A DNA stretch of 64,000 nucleotides from Dittrichia graveolens (GCA_038502395.1 JARJIL010000003.1:39691001-39755000), one strand, 5' to 3'. Counted from the first letter of the stretch, positions 33,116 through 46,291 are shown. Notes: generated from the sequence alone by a model not told the origin. Numbers and translations are program-made.

Positions 33116-36100
33116 CCGTGAGGGGTACTTGTAAAGGTAGTACACCAGAGAATTTATATATTGAATGCCTTAGTATGTATAGAAATACTTTGGGTCTGAT
33201 GATAGGTGTACTGATATGTGGATATACAAGTAACTGTTTGTTATAGAGGATAGTATGGTAAAGCCACCTTTTGCCTTAATGCTTTATCTATACTACCAGG
33301 ATGATATATATATATAGTGTATAACCCTAAGGGTGATTTTAGTCACAGACACGAAGAGATAAATATCAGTATTACAAGTGAATGTATCCTTATAAGGATA
33401 TAGCATGACGGGGTGTATGGAGCCCAGATTTAAATCGTTAAGTAACAGAATCTATACTTGGAAAAATTCAGTGCCGAAAACTTAGTAAAGAAATCAGGCA
33501 GAGTTTATGCCAGATATTATCGTATGAGTTGTAGCACAGATGAAAGAACAAGGAAGTGATCAGATAAGAGTCAGTATCAAGATTAGCTATACAAAGTGAA
33601 AGGGTTCATTATTAACCCCAAGTTATTATTCGTGAAGTATCAAAAGGTTGTACGTTCAAGGATTTTCCGCGTGTCAACCAACGATGTATTAAAGGTTGGC
33701 AAATCGACTGTTAGTCATAAGTAAATTTCAAAAATCGAGGGTGCATTTCATATATGTACGTATGCAACTGGAGATAAAGTAAAATATGTAATAGATTAGA
33801 TAAGAATTGTAGAAAAATTGAGAGCATGACGTGAAAAGAGTTTAAAGACATTACAATTGGGCAGTTGGTGCCACAGTCAGAGATAGGCAGAATTATGGAT
33901 TAATTCCATAGGTGGAACAGACGTTAGAGACAATTCAAGAAGTCGATGTAAAGTTTCAAAAAATATACATTTTGCTTAGATTATGTTGTCAATGAAAGAT
34001 AAAAGTGTACAGATACATGATAGTGTTACGGCCTAGCATATGAGAATTTATAAACTTATAAACACCAAGATGTGAAATCCCTAATGGATGCAGTCGGGAT
34101 TAGAGGGACAGAAAAGAAAGGAAACCGATAGAGAAAGTTGTATTGATGTTTAGGAAAACAAGAATGGAGATTCTAGAAAGGAAATGATGCAAAAGGTCTA
34201 CCTTAGCTACTCAGCATACAAGAAACGTCGACTGGGAGAAAGCAGGTTTGATTCACTAACATGTTTTAAATATGGAAACCGGATCATATGAGTAAGAATT
34301 GTGGGAACCCAAGAAATGAAAGAGAAGAATATATCAATAATCAGAAGTGAGAGTTTTCTAGACACCAACCGAAGACGCTAGAACAGAATCAAGTATTGTT
34401 ACAAGAAGATCGGATGTGTATAAGTATAATGTGACAGAAATGAGTATTATCAAATTCCTTAGTGAATTTGTATCTATGAATATGAGTGAGTTCCAAATAG
34501 TAATTGGAATGGACTTGTTATATTATAACCAGGTTATGATATTATGTGAACAAAAGTGATACGAGTTCATATCCCAAGTGGGGAAGAACTAATTATATGT
34601 GCTAAAATTAAAACAGGTAGGTTATAGGTGTTCAGTTTCAAAAGCTGGGGAGTATCTTGAGTATGGATACATTATTTTCTCAACTTATGTTATAAATATT
34701 AAATTAAAGAAGAGCAGATGAGTTTAAAAGATGTGAAAGTGGTATGTGAGTATCTTCATATGTAATGTAAAGAATTACCAAGGTTACTGCCAGACAGACA
34801 GAGTATGTTTAGAATTTGTATGGTATTGAAAGCTTCACTGATTACGAGAACTACGTACAGACTTGCTTCTTCAGAGATACATAAATTATTGAAACGATTT
34901 CAAGAATTGTTAAATGAGGGGGGTTTATAAGACCCAATAGCCTTTCATGAGGTATACTTATATTATGTGTATTAATTATTATGAGCTCAACAAAGTGATC
35001 AAGAATATATGTCCGTCATTCAGAATATGTGAATTACTTGGTCAGTTATAATGTGGTAAAGTGGTTGTCAAAGCTGACTCAAGATCGGATTTTCTTCAGC
35101 CTAAGATCAGAAGGGATGACATTCCTTAAACTGAGTTCAGAAATGTTTAGGTATTTTGAAGTGATTATGATGCTTTTTGGCCTTGCTAACGCACCAGCAG
35201 TGATTATGTATTAAATTAATAGGGTGTATAGGCCAATGTTAAGTAAGTCAGTAATCGTGTTCATCAATGATATTCATAATTATTTCAGAGGTTTAGCAGA
35301 TCATGAGAAACATGTTTGAAAAGTCTTAGTGACACAAAGCAGAAAATAGTTATATGTTAAGTTTTCAATGTGAATTTCAAGATATAAGGAATGCAACTCT
35401 TTAGACAATTTATTAGTAGAAATGGGATTTAGATGAATTCTGAAAAATAAAGAAGGTGATGAATTGGGAGCCACCAAAGAACCGTTAACAGAGGTGTGTG
35501 TGAAAGAAATTGTATCTAGTGGTAGTACATCAGTCTCTACTGAATCAGACAAGGATGCCAATTTTATTTCCAGAACTTGGAACAGATTTCATATAAACTT
35601 AAGGATTAAGCTTCATCTCAATACAGTCAGAATGAAAGAAATATACAAATGATGAAACACGTATTTTATGATTGTGTTATTAATTCAGAAGAAAACTGGG
35701 GTATTTAATTACTTTTTGACAGGGTTTCGTATTATAACAGATATTAGTACAGCATCGGGAGGTCAACATGTGAAACTGTATGATATTAATGATTAAACTC
35801 CAGCGTAATGGATAATGTGGGTCAGAAAGAGTGGGGTAGTACAGAAATGGTTCAGTGAAAGCCAGATAGATTCAGAAAGTATGAAATAAATTGTTAGCCG
35901 CCCAGAGTAGACAGAAAAAGTTACACAGATAGACAAAGGTTACCACTTCAGTTTTCAGGGGGGAGACTATATATCATTAAAAGTGTCGCCGTGGAAAAAT
36001 GTTATTAAATTCAGAAAGTGTTGATTATAGACTAGAGTTTTCAGAAGAGTTTTTATATAGTCATAACACCTTTCATGTGTTATATCTCAACAGGTGTATA

Positions 36101-36355
36101 GCAGTTGAGTCTGCAATTGTTTTGTTAGAAGATGTTAGCATTGATGGTAAACTATAATATGGGGAACGATATATAAGTACGTCAGAACGGAAGGTTAAGG
36201 CTTTATGTAATTAACAAATTGGGCTGATAAAGATCCAATGGAAATACAAAAAAGGATCCGACTATACGGGAACCTGAATAAGATATGATGAGGAATAGTC
36301 CAGAGCTCTTCAGCAGTTGATTTCGGGGACGAAATCATTTCAAGTGGGGAAGAGT
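33116..36355 (+). pseudogene. Gypsy D1 gag-pol, heavily decayed
   Basis: No long frame remains, but landmarks appear in order on the plus strand. A zinc knuckle is at about 34255-34305 (CFKYGN, then in another frame DHMSKNC). The protease region is at 34470-34600 (EFQIVIGMDLL, then ILCEQK). RT is at about 35060-35290 (ADSRS, then MLFGLANAPAVIMY and VIVFINDI, where the second catalytic Asp pair has become ND). Integrase is at 35464-35652 (LTEVCVKEIV, then TESDKDANFISRTWNRF). The Pol C-terminus is at 36060-36345 (HNTFHVLYL, then GLIKIQWKYKKGSD and a GDEI-like end). The order PR-RT-IN is that of Ty3/gypsy. The 5' LTR and gag start are missing. Confidence 0.8.
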
Positions 36356-37806
36356 TGTAACATCCAGAATTTTATTTATAAGTTAAAACGAGAAAATGCA
36401 TAAAGTGATAAATGAGTTATAAATGGATATATGTGGTAAGATGTGGTTTTAAACTAGAGGGGCTAAAACCGTCAAATTATAAGTTGTTTAAGTGTAGGGA
36501 CCTATTGTGTCAATAGATGAAACTTATATATATATATATATATATACTACCAACTTTGACCATAGGAGTCAAAGTTTGCATAATCTTCTCTGCAAGTCAC
36601 GATTTCAAGATCAGAAGCATGGCAACGCTCCTTTTGTTTGAAGTAATTAGTAGAACAAGCATCTATAGCAATAACATAGCAAGTATCCAACTCTAGATAA
36701 GATTTAAACCTTTGTTCTTAAGGTTTTGTGAGTTTAAATACATGATTCAATGGTGGAATCATGTTAAGGATGTTTTGTATTGATTAGATCATGTATATCA
36801 GTTGTATGAGGTGTATGAAAACAACTCTAGTCGATTTTATGATGATATTAGCGGATTATTGGTGAAATCCGACAGTTCTTGCTAAGAACGGTCTGTTGGG
36901 TCTGTAGTGTACATGGCCCGTGTAGCGGTACACGGCCGTGTAGTGTGTAAGGCGGTCACAGGGCCATGTAGGGTTACATGGTCGTGTAGCATGAGTGGTA
37001 CACGGCCCGTGTAGGGTGACTAGACCACACTGGCCATGTTGACAGCTTAGGTCGTGTAGCATATAAGGGACACGGCCCGTGTAAGGATACACGGCCCGTG
37101 TAGACCCTATTTCAGTTCAGTATGTCCTTATGCGATTTTATGAATTATTTATATAGGAGGTGATTGGCATATTACCTGTATCACTGACATCTATGGATCA
37201 ATTCATGATATTATAATCAGAAGGTGAGTCTTCTAGACTTCACTTCATATATGCAGCATGTATGCTATTATATCAGATTACTGACATGTAATGTTATTCA
37301 TATGTGTGTATAAGCTTGCTACTTTGTGAAGTAAGTCTCAGAGGTGGGATGCTTACTGCTACGTTCAGTAAGGCTCAATTATGGTACAGTACTGTGACCT
37401 ATGTTGCTGCCCTGGGTCTAGAACCAGAGGCTAGCATTGTTTGCCAGACATACGTGTATTATCTTCATATGATTTTATACGTGGTTTTATATGATGTTTA
37501 GTCCGGTTTACTCACTAAGCTCTCGTAGCTTATCAGATACTATTTTTAAAATGTTTTGCAGGTTTTTAGCAAAGAAAAGGGCAAAGCTTCGGTTTGACTA
37601 CCTTTGATAAACTCTTTGAAATTAACGCCTAGTTTGTATACATCAAGTTTTTGGTACCAAACTTGTGAAAGTATTTATGTGTGTATCTATTGATACATCA
37701 GTATTTCAAACAATTATTGCTTCCGCTTTTATGTCAAACTTTCAGATGTGAACACTTATATGTGTTTGATCTTAGTATTTCAAATTTTGGAATTTAGGGT
37801 ATTACA
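36356..37806 (+). mobile_element. 3' LTR of gypsy D1, 1451 bp
   Basis: Follows AAGTGGGGAAGAG (polypurine tract), begins TGTAACATCCAGAATT and ends GGGTATTACA. It aligns with LTR D2 at 41837-43541 (AAACTAGAGGGGCTAAAACCG). It carries an ACACGGCCCGTGTA array at about 36907-37105. It is 254 bp shorter than D2, which has extra GCTCAGTTAATTA-type repeats. Confidence 0.85.
36907..37105. repeat. ACACGGCCCGTGTA near-palindrome array, LTR D1
   Basis: Three exact ACACGGCCCGTGTA words plus variants (ACATGGCCCGTGTAG, ACACGGCCGTGTAG, GGTCGTGTAG) within 200 bp. Each word can pair with itself. Confidence 0.85.
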
Positions 37807-38287
37807 CTATGGTTTCTATCATGCTCATATTCGGTATTCATAAACAAAACCCAACAGATTATGATAAAACCGTAGCATGCTTATAAGAAATCATGATTCA
37901 AGAACAAAGCAATAATCATACAAACCTTTAACTTGAATTCGCAACTCAAATCACCAAAAACCGATTCTTTCTTCTTTGCTTGCTCTCTCGGTTTTGTACA
38001 CACAGTTCACACACTTCACGGATTTCAAATGATAAACATGCTTAATGATCCCACGTATTTACATATTGAAAACCCCAAGCAGGAGGTGGCATCTCCTATT
38101 TTACAATTGCATACACACACACACACACAAATCCGTACGCATATATATATATATATATATATATTATAACCAATATATATTTATCATGTAATCTTAATTA
38201 ATTAATTTAATTAAAACCATTTGATTTAATATTAACAAGCAATTAATCAAATACTAATCACGTGTTAACGTACCAAAGCCAACATTA

Positions 38288-39389
38288 GTTCATCTCCTGA
38301 ATTTATGCCTAACTCAGTCATAAATCACAATAACTTTCAATCATTTACTTCAAATCAACAGGTTGAAGTACTATCACCACAATCTCATAGCTCTACACTG
38401 GGTATTCTGATGTCCCGCTATCAAAAATTATTTCACACAACGCAATCAAAGTAGATATTAGTTCCACAAATCGTCGTGTTTCAATCACACATTCAACTAT
38501 CCATCAGGAAATCCGGTTACACTGTCCAACTCTCGTTTCAACCTTCGATTGTAAACTTTTCATAAGTTTAAGCAAATCTCCATTTTCCATCACAAGCCAT
38601 CAAATATGAATCATCGTAGCTTCAAATCATCCCTTTAAATAATCAATCAAATCCATTTGTTCAACAGATGCCGTCTCACTGGTAGTAAATACTGAACAGT
38701 CAATAACCACTCATAACATATCCTGGTTTCTCTTTATTTGATCAAGTCAAATACAATTTGCATCACGTCTTGTCATCATCACCTCTCAGATATCTCAAAT
38801 ATCTCAAGATTTCATAAGTTTCCGGTATACTACTTCAACTTACACTCCATATGTCAAATTTCATATCACATATTATCTCTATTCTCATAGTATATCTTCT
38901 ATACTCAACCTGCAGGTCTTTACTCCACAATATAGCATTGGCAATAAAATTCATAATTCCTGTAAAGTTCAACTCCAACGTTTTGCAAAGGCACTTCCTA
39001 GCAAAGGCATCTCCAAGCAAAGGCATCTCCGTGCTCAAGATCCACAAGTTGTCATTCCATAAGTTCAGGCCATTACATTCCTTTTTTCATTCTCGTTCTC
39101 AAATGTTTCAACCTTTTCATTCTTCAAGACTTTCTTGTAAAGGAAATCTTGATTCATCCAATAAGTCAGAGATACTTCCAACTCGCATAATAAAATGTTA
39201 TCATCACTAGCTCTTTCACAGATCAACACATCTACCATCATGTCGTCTTTCCGAGGTAACATCAAATTCCACAATCACTTTCTCTAATTTAATCCGATCA
39301 CCGTCTCAATCATTCGGATTACTTCTTCTAGTTAGGCATCTAATATATTTCTCATTGACCAAGTCAATCACAAATGTCTTCTCTCACAG
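38288..39389 (-). other. Gypsy B2 post-gag region, distal part
   Basis: About 1.1 kb of non-coding DNA between the D2 insertion and the putative B2 polypurine tract. The part next to D2 (GACCAAGTCAATCACAAATG) matches B1 at about 28505, where B1 is then deleted. No pol motif appears on either strand, which supports family B being gag-only. Confidence 0.65.
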
Positions 39390-39598
39390 TTAATTGTAAC
39401 ACCCGGAAATTATATTATTAAGTTAACGCGAGAAATGTACAAAGTGGTATACGAGTTACTAATGGATATACGAGATAGTATGTGGTTATAAACTAGAGGG
39501 GCTAAAACCGTCAAAACGGAACTTGGAAAGGTTGAGGAACTAATTGTGCAATTAGTCCATAGTTATATATATATATATATATATATTGCCAACTTTGA

Positions 39599-41836
39599 CT
39601 TTGTAAATTAGTAGTATTTAGTTATTCTGTAAACATTTTAGTCAAGTGTGTTAGAACTAGATACAGTTAGATTCCTTGTTGAAACTATAGCCATGATTAT
39701 AAGAGAATTCCAAACAGTAATTGGAATAGACTGGTTTGATAGTAACCAGGTTATAGTAATATGTGAACAGAAAGTGATATGAGTTCATATCCCAAGTGGG
39801 GAAGAACTAAATATATGTGTTAGTACCAAAAAGTTATATGTGTGGTTAGTTATAGAAATAGGGAGTATCCTCAGCGTGGATATACTATTTCTTTAATTTG
39901 TGTTACGAGTAATAGTTAGAGTAGAAAACAGATGAGTTTTGAAGATGTGAAAGTAGTATACGGATATTTGACGTGTAAACCAAAGAAATACCAAGGTTAC
40001 CATCAGACAGGCGGATTGTGGTCAGTATCGTTATGGGATTGTTAACAGAAATTTTGTGAAACGACAGTTTTTGCGCTACCTGAATTGGTTGAAGAAATGA
40101 CAGTAGTTTGAGTTTTCTTTGTACAGTGGTAGGGATTGTATTTTAATGCAGAGGGGTAGAATTATTGCTTACACTTTTAGACAGTTAAAATAGGATGAGG
40201 ATGAATACACAGACTTGCACTTGAGAGTAGTATATGTGGCACGTTATGTATATGATACGTGATGGTTATACCCCGATAGTGGGTGGATATGTGGATGTAA
40301 TACTATTGTTGGTGCGCCGCAATAGCATTCATAGGTGATGTAAGACTATCGTCAGTACGCTGCGATAGCATTTAGAGATGAGTAGATGTAAGACTACCGT
40401 TAGTATGTTACAGTAGCATTCAGTATTGTATGATGAGATTATGTGTTTATATGTGAAGTGTTGTTTACACTAAATTATGACAGTTGGAAATAATGGTTAA
40501 GTGAGAAAGACCTGTAAAGGTGACAGAAACAGTGGTCAGAATCAGTGGAGGGTTGTGAATAGAATATTATGTTATTTAGAGTAAGGCTAATGGTATAGCC
40601 GACAGTTTGAACAGGAAATCAGAAATAGTACTGATAAGAAATAATTATCTAAATGAGAGTGACGACACTCTTATTTAGAGGTGATAAGAACAGTTCAGTG
40701 ATAAGTGATCAAAGGAGGAAAGTATTACAACGAAGGGATAAAAAGGGGACAAGTAGTCAATCAGTTTAAAAACAGTTATGATGTGTTAATTGGATATAGT
40801 GGTATATGAGTATCAGGTTATGGGGGTGCGTGTAAGACACACCTATTTGAAATTCATAAGTTTATAGTGATGATGTAGCTAGAAGTTGCTAAGGGTATGA
40901 CTACCTAAGAGTGAATTATTGATAGCCGGAGGTGAAATGAGAAATATTCAGACAAGTGGGAAAATATCATTAAAGATATATAATTGTTTTCATTAGAGAA
41001 AACTTATTATTCAGAACAGTTAACAGAGGTATGTGTGAAAGAAATTGTATCTTGTGGTAGTACATCGGTTTCTACTGAATCAGACAGGGATGCCTGTTGT
41101 GTTTTCAGAATTTGGAACAGATTTCAGATTGAGTTGGGGGATAAATTTTATCTCGGTACAGTCAGAATGAAAGGGATATACAGTTGATGGAAAATATATG
41201 TTATGATTGTGTTATCGATTCAGAAGGAAAGTCGGGGGTAAAAACTTGTTTGACAGAAATTCGTGTTATAACATATACCAGTCCAGCACCAGGATGCTAA
41301 TGTATGATATTAAAATTGGACTTTAGTGTATTGGGTGATGTGAATCAGACAGAGTGGGGTAGTACAGAAATGGTACAGTGAAAGACATAACAGATTCAGA
41401 AGGTATGTAATAGATTGTCAGATGTTCAGAATAGACAGAAGGGTTATACAGATAAATAGAGATTACCACACCAGTCTTCAGTAGGATGTATCATTGACAG
41501 TAGCACTGTGGAAAGAGGTGATCAGATTCAGAAAGGAGAGAAGATTAAGCCCGGAATTCGATCGGTTATTCAGAATTATGGTACATGTGGGAAAAAGTAG
41601 TTTATAGATCAGAGTTGTCAGAAGAGTTGTTATAAATTCAGAACACCTTTCGTGTGTTATATTTCAGCAGATGTTAGCAGTTGAATCTAATAAACAGAGT
41701 AGAAGGGTCAAGGAACCGGTAAAGGTATAGAAGAGGGGTCAGAATATACATGAGGACCTGTACAGGAAATGATGATTTGTTCAGAACATTACAGCAGTTG
41801 ATTTCGGGGACGAAATCATTTCAAGCGGGGAAGATT
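39599..41836 (+). pseudogene. Gypsy D2 pol remnant
   Basis: The protease end is at about 39700-39806 (EFQTVIGIDWFDSNQV, then HIPSGEEL). Most of RT is absent. An RNase H piece is at about 40065-40240 (FALPELVEEMTVV, then ILMQRG-like and IAYTFRQLK in changing frames). An integrase piece is at 40984-41187 (LTEVCVKEIVSCGSTSV, then TESDRDA and FRIWNRF). A C-terminal piece is at about 41635 (NTFRVLYF), and the end is GGGGACGAAATCATTTC before the polypurine tract AAGCGGGGAAGA (41824-41835). Many stops and shifts make it non-functional. It is a closer relative of D1 than of families A or T. Confidence 0.8.
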
Positions 41837-42004
41837 TGTAACACTCGGAAATTATATTATTAAGTTAACGCGAGAAATGTACAAAGTGGTATACGAGTTA
41901 CTAATGGATATACGAGATAGTATGTGGTTATAAACTAAAGGGGCTAAAACCGTCAAAACGGAACTTGGAAAGGTTGAGGGACTAATTATGCAATTAGTCC
42001 ATAG

Positions 42005-42037
<33 letters not shown>

Positions 42038-43541
42038 TAACTTTGACTTTGTATAGTCAAAGTCTTAATTTCTTCACTTTGCAAAGAACAAAACTCACGA
42101 TTGCTTTCAAGTCCAGAGCTATATCTTCAGTTGGTTGATCAAGAACAGTAGAACAAGTGTTTGGGATTGAGCATAGCAACTATACAAGCTTGGAGGTAAG
42201 AGTTCTTGACCATGTTCTTCAAGTTTTATGGGTTTTTAAGTGATTCAATGGTGAATCATGGAGTAAAGCTTGTTTAGGTTGTTGTTTTCAGTTTAGTAGT
42301 TGTTTGGGGTGTAGGAAAACACCCCAGTACCGTTTTCTTGAATTATAAGGGATTGTGGTGGTGGTTTGGCCGGAATTACAGCAAACAGTCGGCTGGTTCT
42401 GTATGGTACACGACCCGTGTAGAGGTACACGGCCCGTGTAGAGTAGAAGGCAGTCACAGGGCCATGTTGGTATACATGGTCGTGTAGAGTATGAGCTACA
42501 TGGCCCGTGTGGGACTACACGGCCCGTGTAGGTGAGTTGTCAACACCGGCCATGTAGCCAAGACATGGTCGTGTAGCAGGAGGGGTACACGGCCCGTGTA
42601 CATGACACGGCCCGTGTAGGATGACTGGTCAACACTGGCTATGTAGCCAGCTCAGGACGTGTAGTGTTTAAGGGACACGGCCCGTGTAGGCTATGTTTCA
42701 GATCAGATTGCTTTAAGTGATACATTGTTGTATGGTATATATAGGGAGGTGATTGACCTTGTATCAGAATCAGTATCAGTTGGAGATCTTAGCATCACAG
42801 ACTATAAGGTGAGTCTTCTAGATTACTATTCATATTTATGGCATGTATGTTATTATATCAGGTTATTGATATGTTAGGATACTCAGATATGGGTGCTATA
42901 CTCAGTAAGGTTCAGTAGTGTTACAGTATATATGTTTATGTGTGTTAAGCTAACTGCCTTGTACAGTAAGGCTCAGTTAATATAAGCATGCTGCTTTGTG
43001 CAGTAGTGGCTCAGAAATAGCACAGTACTGGGGCTCAGTTAATTAATCAGATATCAGAAAGCATACTGCCTTGTGCAGTAGTGGCTCAGTTAATTAATTA
43101 TGTGAATCAGTACGCATACTGCCTTGGGCAGTAGTGGCTCAGTTAATTAGCCAGAGTTTTATTATCAGTTATTGTCAGTGTTTATCATATGATTATATTC
43201 ATGTGTTTATATGATTGGAAGTCTAGTTTACTCACTAAGCTCTCGCAGCTTATCAGATATTATTTTCTAAAATGTTTTGCAAGTTTTATCAAAGACTAGA
43301 GGCAAAGCTTCAGTTTGACGGTTGTCATGTATTTAAGTAAAACAGTGTTTCGAAACTTAACGCCCAGTTGTTTAGCGAGAAAACATCTTTTGATGTAAAT
43401 AAGTATCTTTTAGGCTTTTGTATGAACTGAGGGTTCAAAACAGTTTTGTTGCTTCCGCTTATTTGTAAAATAACTCTTTTATTTCTAAAGAACTTCGAGT
43501 ATGGTTTTATTTATGTTTTTTCTGAAAATTGGGGCGTTACA
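41837..43541 (+). mobile_element. 3' LTR of gypsy D2, 1705 bp
   Basis: Begins TGTAACACTCGGAAATT and ends GGGGCGTTACA. It contains an ACACGGCCCGTGTA array (42405-42690) with five exact words, and a GCAGTAGTGGCTCAGTTAATTA tandem repeat at about 42955-43150 in four or five copies. Confidence 0.88.
42405..42690. repeat. ACACGGCCCGTGTA near-palindrome array, LTR D2
   Basis: Five exact ACACGGCCCGTGTA words and several CATGGTCGTGTAG variants within 290 bp. More words than in LTR D1, in a different arrangement, so the array has changed within the family. Confidence 0.85.
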
Positions 43542-43546
43542 TTAAT

Positions 43547-43844
43547 ATATTCATCTCAACTGCAACTTCCAAGTCATAGTAATTCAATTCACTTGAACAT
43601 ATCTCTCTATGGTATATCATGCTCGCTTAGCATTTAAATCAAGTATTACATACTTATTATCATACCATTTCTTGATATATAACATATAACTCATAATAGA
43701 AAATCATCTATTATCATTTAGTTCTATTTCTAGAGAATTAGTTTCATCAAAAATAAACTCAAACATTTTAGCACATACTATGCTTAAAATATCTACAATT
43801 AACTTTAAAGTTAATTAACACCCACATACCGGTATAAAGTTTTA
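43547..43844 (-). other. Gypsy B2 post-gag region, proximal part
   Basis: Non-coding, directly downstream of the B2 gag stop on the minus strand. The reverse complement matches B1 27839-28440 (for example the block of GTATGATAATAAGTATGTAA type). Gypsy D2 interrupts it at 43546. Confidence 0.75.
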
Positions 43845-45242
43845 TCAAAACATACCCATTTCATCTTTATCAGCGGTGGCATTATCATTAGGCATCATAT
43901 TATATACTCCACCCTCTCGCGCAGTAGGGTTCTTTCTCTTTTGCACTGCTGATGATGATCCCCTAACCACTTCTGCCCCAGTCCCCGTCCGAGTCTTCCT
44001 CCCGGAAGGACACTCACCAACCCTGTGTCCCTCATTCTGACAGTTCCAACACACACTCCGGGGAAAACCACATTCCCTATCTTCATGCCCTAATGTTCCA
44101 CAACGCATACATCGCATGGTCTGAGCAGTACACTACCTAGAATGGGTAGATCTACACCGTCCACACCATTGTGATTTCTATCCAGAACTTCCAGTGGTTA
44201 CCCCACTGTTCTGACTTCCCTGTTACTGGTTTCCTTGCCAATTCCTCTTTTGCTGATTACCAGTCTGATCATACTTTGGCTTCTGCAAAGCCGCCTCATC
44301 TCGTTTTTGCTTATCTCTTGCCTGTATGTCCCCCTCAGCAGACTTGGCTAAGGTAAAGGCCTGGGACAATGATCCAGCTAACCTAGTTGTGCTCCTATAC
44401 TCGGGAAGTAATGCCCCAATTAAATGTTGAACTTGGGAAGGTTCCTCAGGTACCCACTGAGTCACAAACCTCAGTTTCGAATTGAACTGCTCAATCAATT
44501 CATCCACATACATCTTCTTCATCATACGTAGCTCCATAAACTCCTGCCTTATCTTGTTTAGCTCAAAAGCATTACAATACTGTTCACACAATTTGTTTCG
44601 AATTTGTTCCCATGTAATCGCATCCATCTGAGCTCGGGATAGATGTGTAGTAATAGAATCCCACCATACCATTGCTTTTCCCTTCAACATCCTTGTAGCA
44701 AAACAAACCCTCATTTCCTCTTCACAATTGCATGCATCCAGAATTCTAGAGATATCTCGCAACCAATTCAGGGTAACATTTGGATCAGTGCTACTATGAT
44801 ATTCCTCTGGTTTTCAATCCAAAAACTGTTTATTAGTACACGGTTTTTTAAATCCCATAACAGGTGGAAATCTCATGAAAGGATATGACATCGATCCTTG
44901 CGAAAACATCGGGTAGTAGAATGGTTGAGACACTAGTGGAAACGGTATTGTCACAGAAGTCATCCCTGTATACATAGTATTAACCGGATAATTTGGTGGT
45001 ATCTCGGGTGTAGTTGAAGCTATACTATTGACCGACGGTTGAACTGCAGGAACTTGTCTCTGTTGTTCCAGTTCCTTTCTTAAATCTTGTAACTGACCCT
45101 CAAGCTGAAAGATGTATTCATCCCTTTCATCTCCAGCTGTACCAGATGTACCAGCACTCTGCAGAGTTTCCACTGATGTTGTAGGGACTTCAGCAGTAGA
45201 CGGGACAGTAGGGGCACCAGTTGAGTTCTCATTATTAGCCAT
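43845..45242 (-). pseudogene. Gypsy B2 gag, one phase with several nonsense codons
   Basis: From ATG at 45242 (MANNENSTGAPTVPST) to the stop at 43845 the three main pieces (to 44814; 44762-44223; 44117-43845) share one phase, so the copy is broken by stops and not by shifts. The N-terminal part has YIFQLEGQLQDLRKELEQQR, likely coiled coil. The core has RMLKGKAMVWWDSI and AQMDAITWEQI. Near the end are two intact CCHC knuckles (CMRCGTLGHEDREC and CWNCQNEGHRVGEC). About 465 codons in all. A stop follows KQFLD, and others lie between the core and the knuckles. There is no protease or RT downstream. Both knuckles are better preserved than in B1. Confidence 0.9.
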
Positions 45243-45426
45243 TGTTTTCTGTAACAATCACAACATCTCACCAACTAATTAGATATAACCGTTAGTATAA
45301 CACATACTAAACTCCAAAACCACACTCCCATTCACCCTAATCCCACACTCAAGGAATAATTGACCCCAACTCGAGCCAAGATTTGGGAATGCAACACTTC
45401 CACTGTGCCTACATCGCCAAACCAAG

Positions 45427-45439
45427 GCTCTGATACCAA
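45427..45439 (-). other. Primer-binding site of gypsy B2
   Basis: The minus strand reads TGGTATCAGAGCC, the standard tRNA-Met type, three bases inside the LTR end at 45443. Confidence 0.9.
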
Positions 45440-46291
45440 ACTTGTAACACCGTATTTTCACCCATAAAATTTTCATTATAATTAACAATGCAGAAGCGTT
45501 CACAAAACATAAAAGTATTTACAACCGAAGATAAACCACTATTTAACAAAACCAATTAGTTTGAAATAACAGTATTACAAAAACTACGGCTTGTCACAAT
45601 TCAAATCAGAGTACCCGTCAATTATTCCCCAGGCTACACCCCCTCACAATTGAACCACAGAACTTACCAGCCACCTGTAAAAGTAGTTAGAGGTGGGGGA
45701 TTAGCACAAAGCTAAGTGAATGAAAGTAAGCCACCACAGATAAATCAGCAATTAACCGCATGATATCAACAACAATAAACACATAATCGCCTCACGAGAA
45801 GACCGGCGGTTCTGAAGGAACCTATAACCAATGCCGGCCAAAACAAAGGTTTACCGATAGTTCATTTGCTATTCTCACACAGTATTACCGTTACTTGCAA
45901 CAAATGCATCAAAAGATCACAATACTGATTAGCCGATAGCAAACAAACCCAGCCCATGGCCAAGCCGAGACTGACTTCATAAACACAAGCGAAACAATTA
46001 ATTAACAAACCACCAGTTAATCAATTAGTAGATATACAATCTATCTATGCATCAATCCACATACAGTTGCAACCAAACCAGTTACAACTAATATCACCCG
46101 TGAGTAAACATCCACTCACCTTGAGTTCTCGAACTCCCACTCAGTGGTATAATATTACTGAGCCTTGTCTGTTCCTGAGAACACAACAAACTGAAATCAG
46201 TATCTGATTCATAAATATATATCAAACATATATTTATATCCAATAAAACCATAACCAACATGCTAAATTTCTCATATGAAACAAACATAAA

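Larger units (their letters stand above)
32461..38287 (-). mobile_element. Family B LTR shared by B2 and B3, split by gypsy D1
   Basis: Family-B LTR sequence lies at 32461-33115 (TGTAACACTGTATTTTCACCC matches 45443) and resumes at 37807-38287, up to CAAAGCCAACA. On the minus strand its start would be TGTTGGCTTTGG, preceded by a purine-rich CAGGAGATGA. It is the 3' LTR of B2. The interval carries gypsy D1. The boundary at 38287 is less certain. Confidence 0.65.
39395..43541 (+). mobile_element. Gypsy D2, internally deleted, TSD TTAAT
   Basis: Exact 5-bp duplications TTAAT at 39390-39394 and 43542-43546 bound the element: a 5' LTR stub (39395 to about 39598), decayed pol (about 39599-41836) and a full 3' LTR (41837-43541). 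The stub is nearly identical to the start of the 3' LTR for 200 bp. One deletion removed the rest of the 5' LTR, leader and gag. It is inserted in the non-coding part of gypsy B2. Confidence 0.9.
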
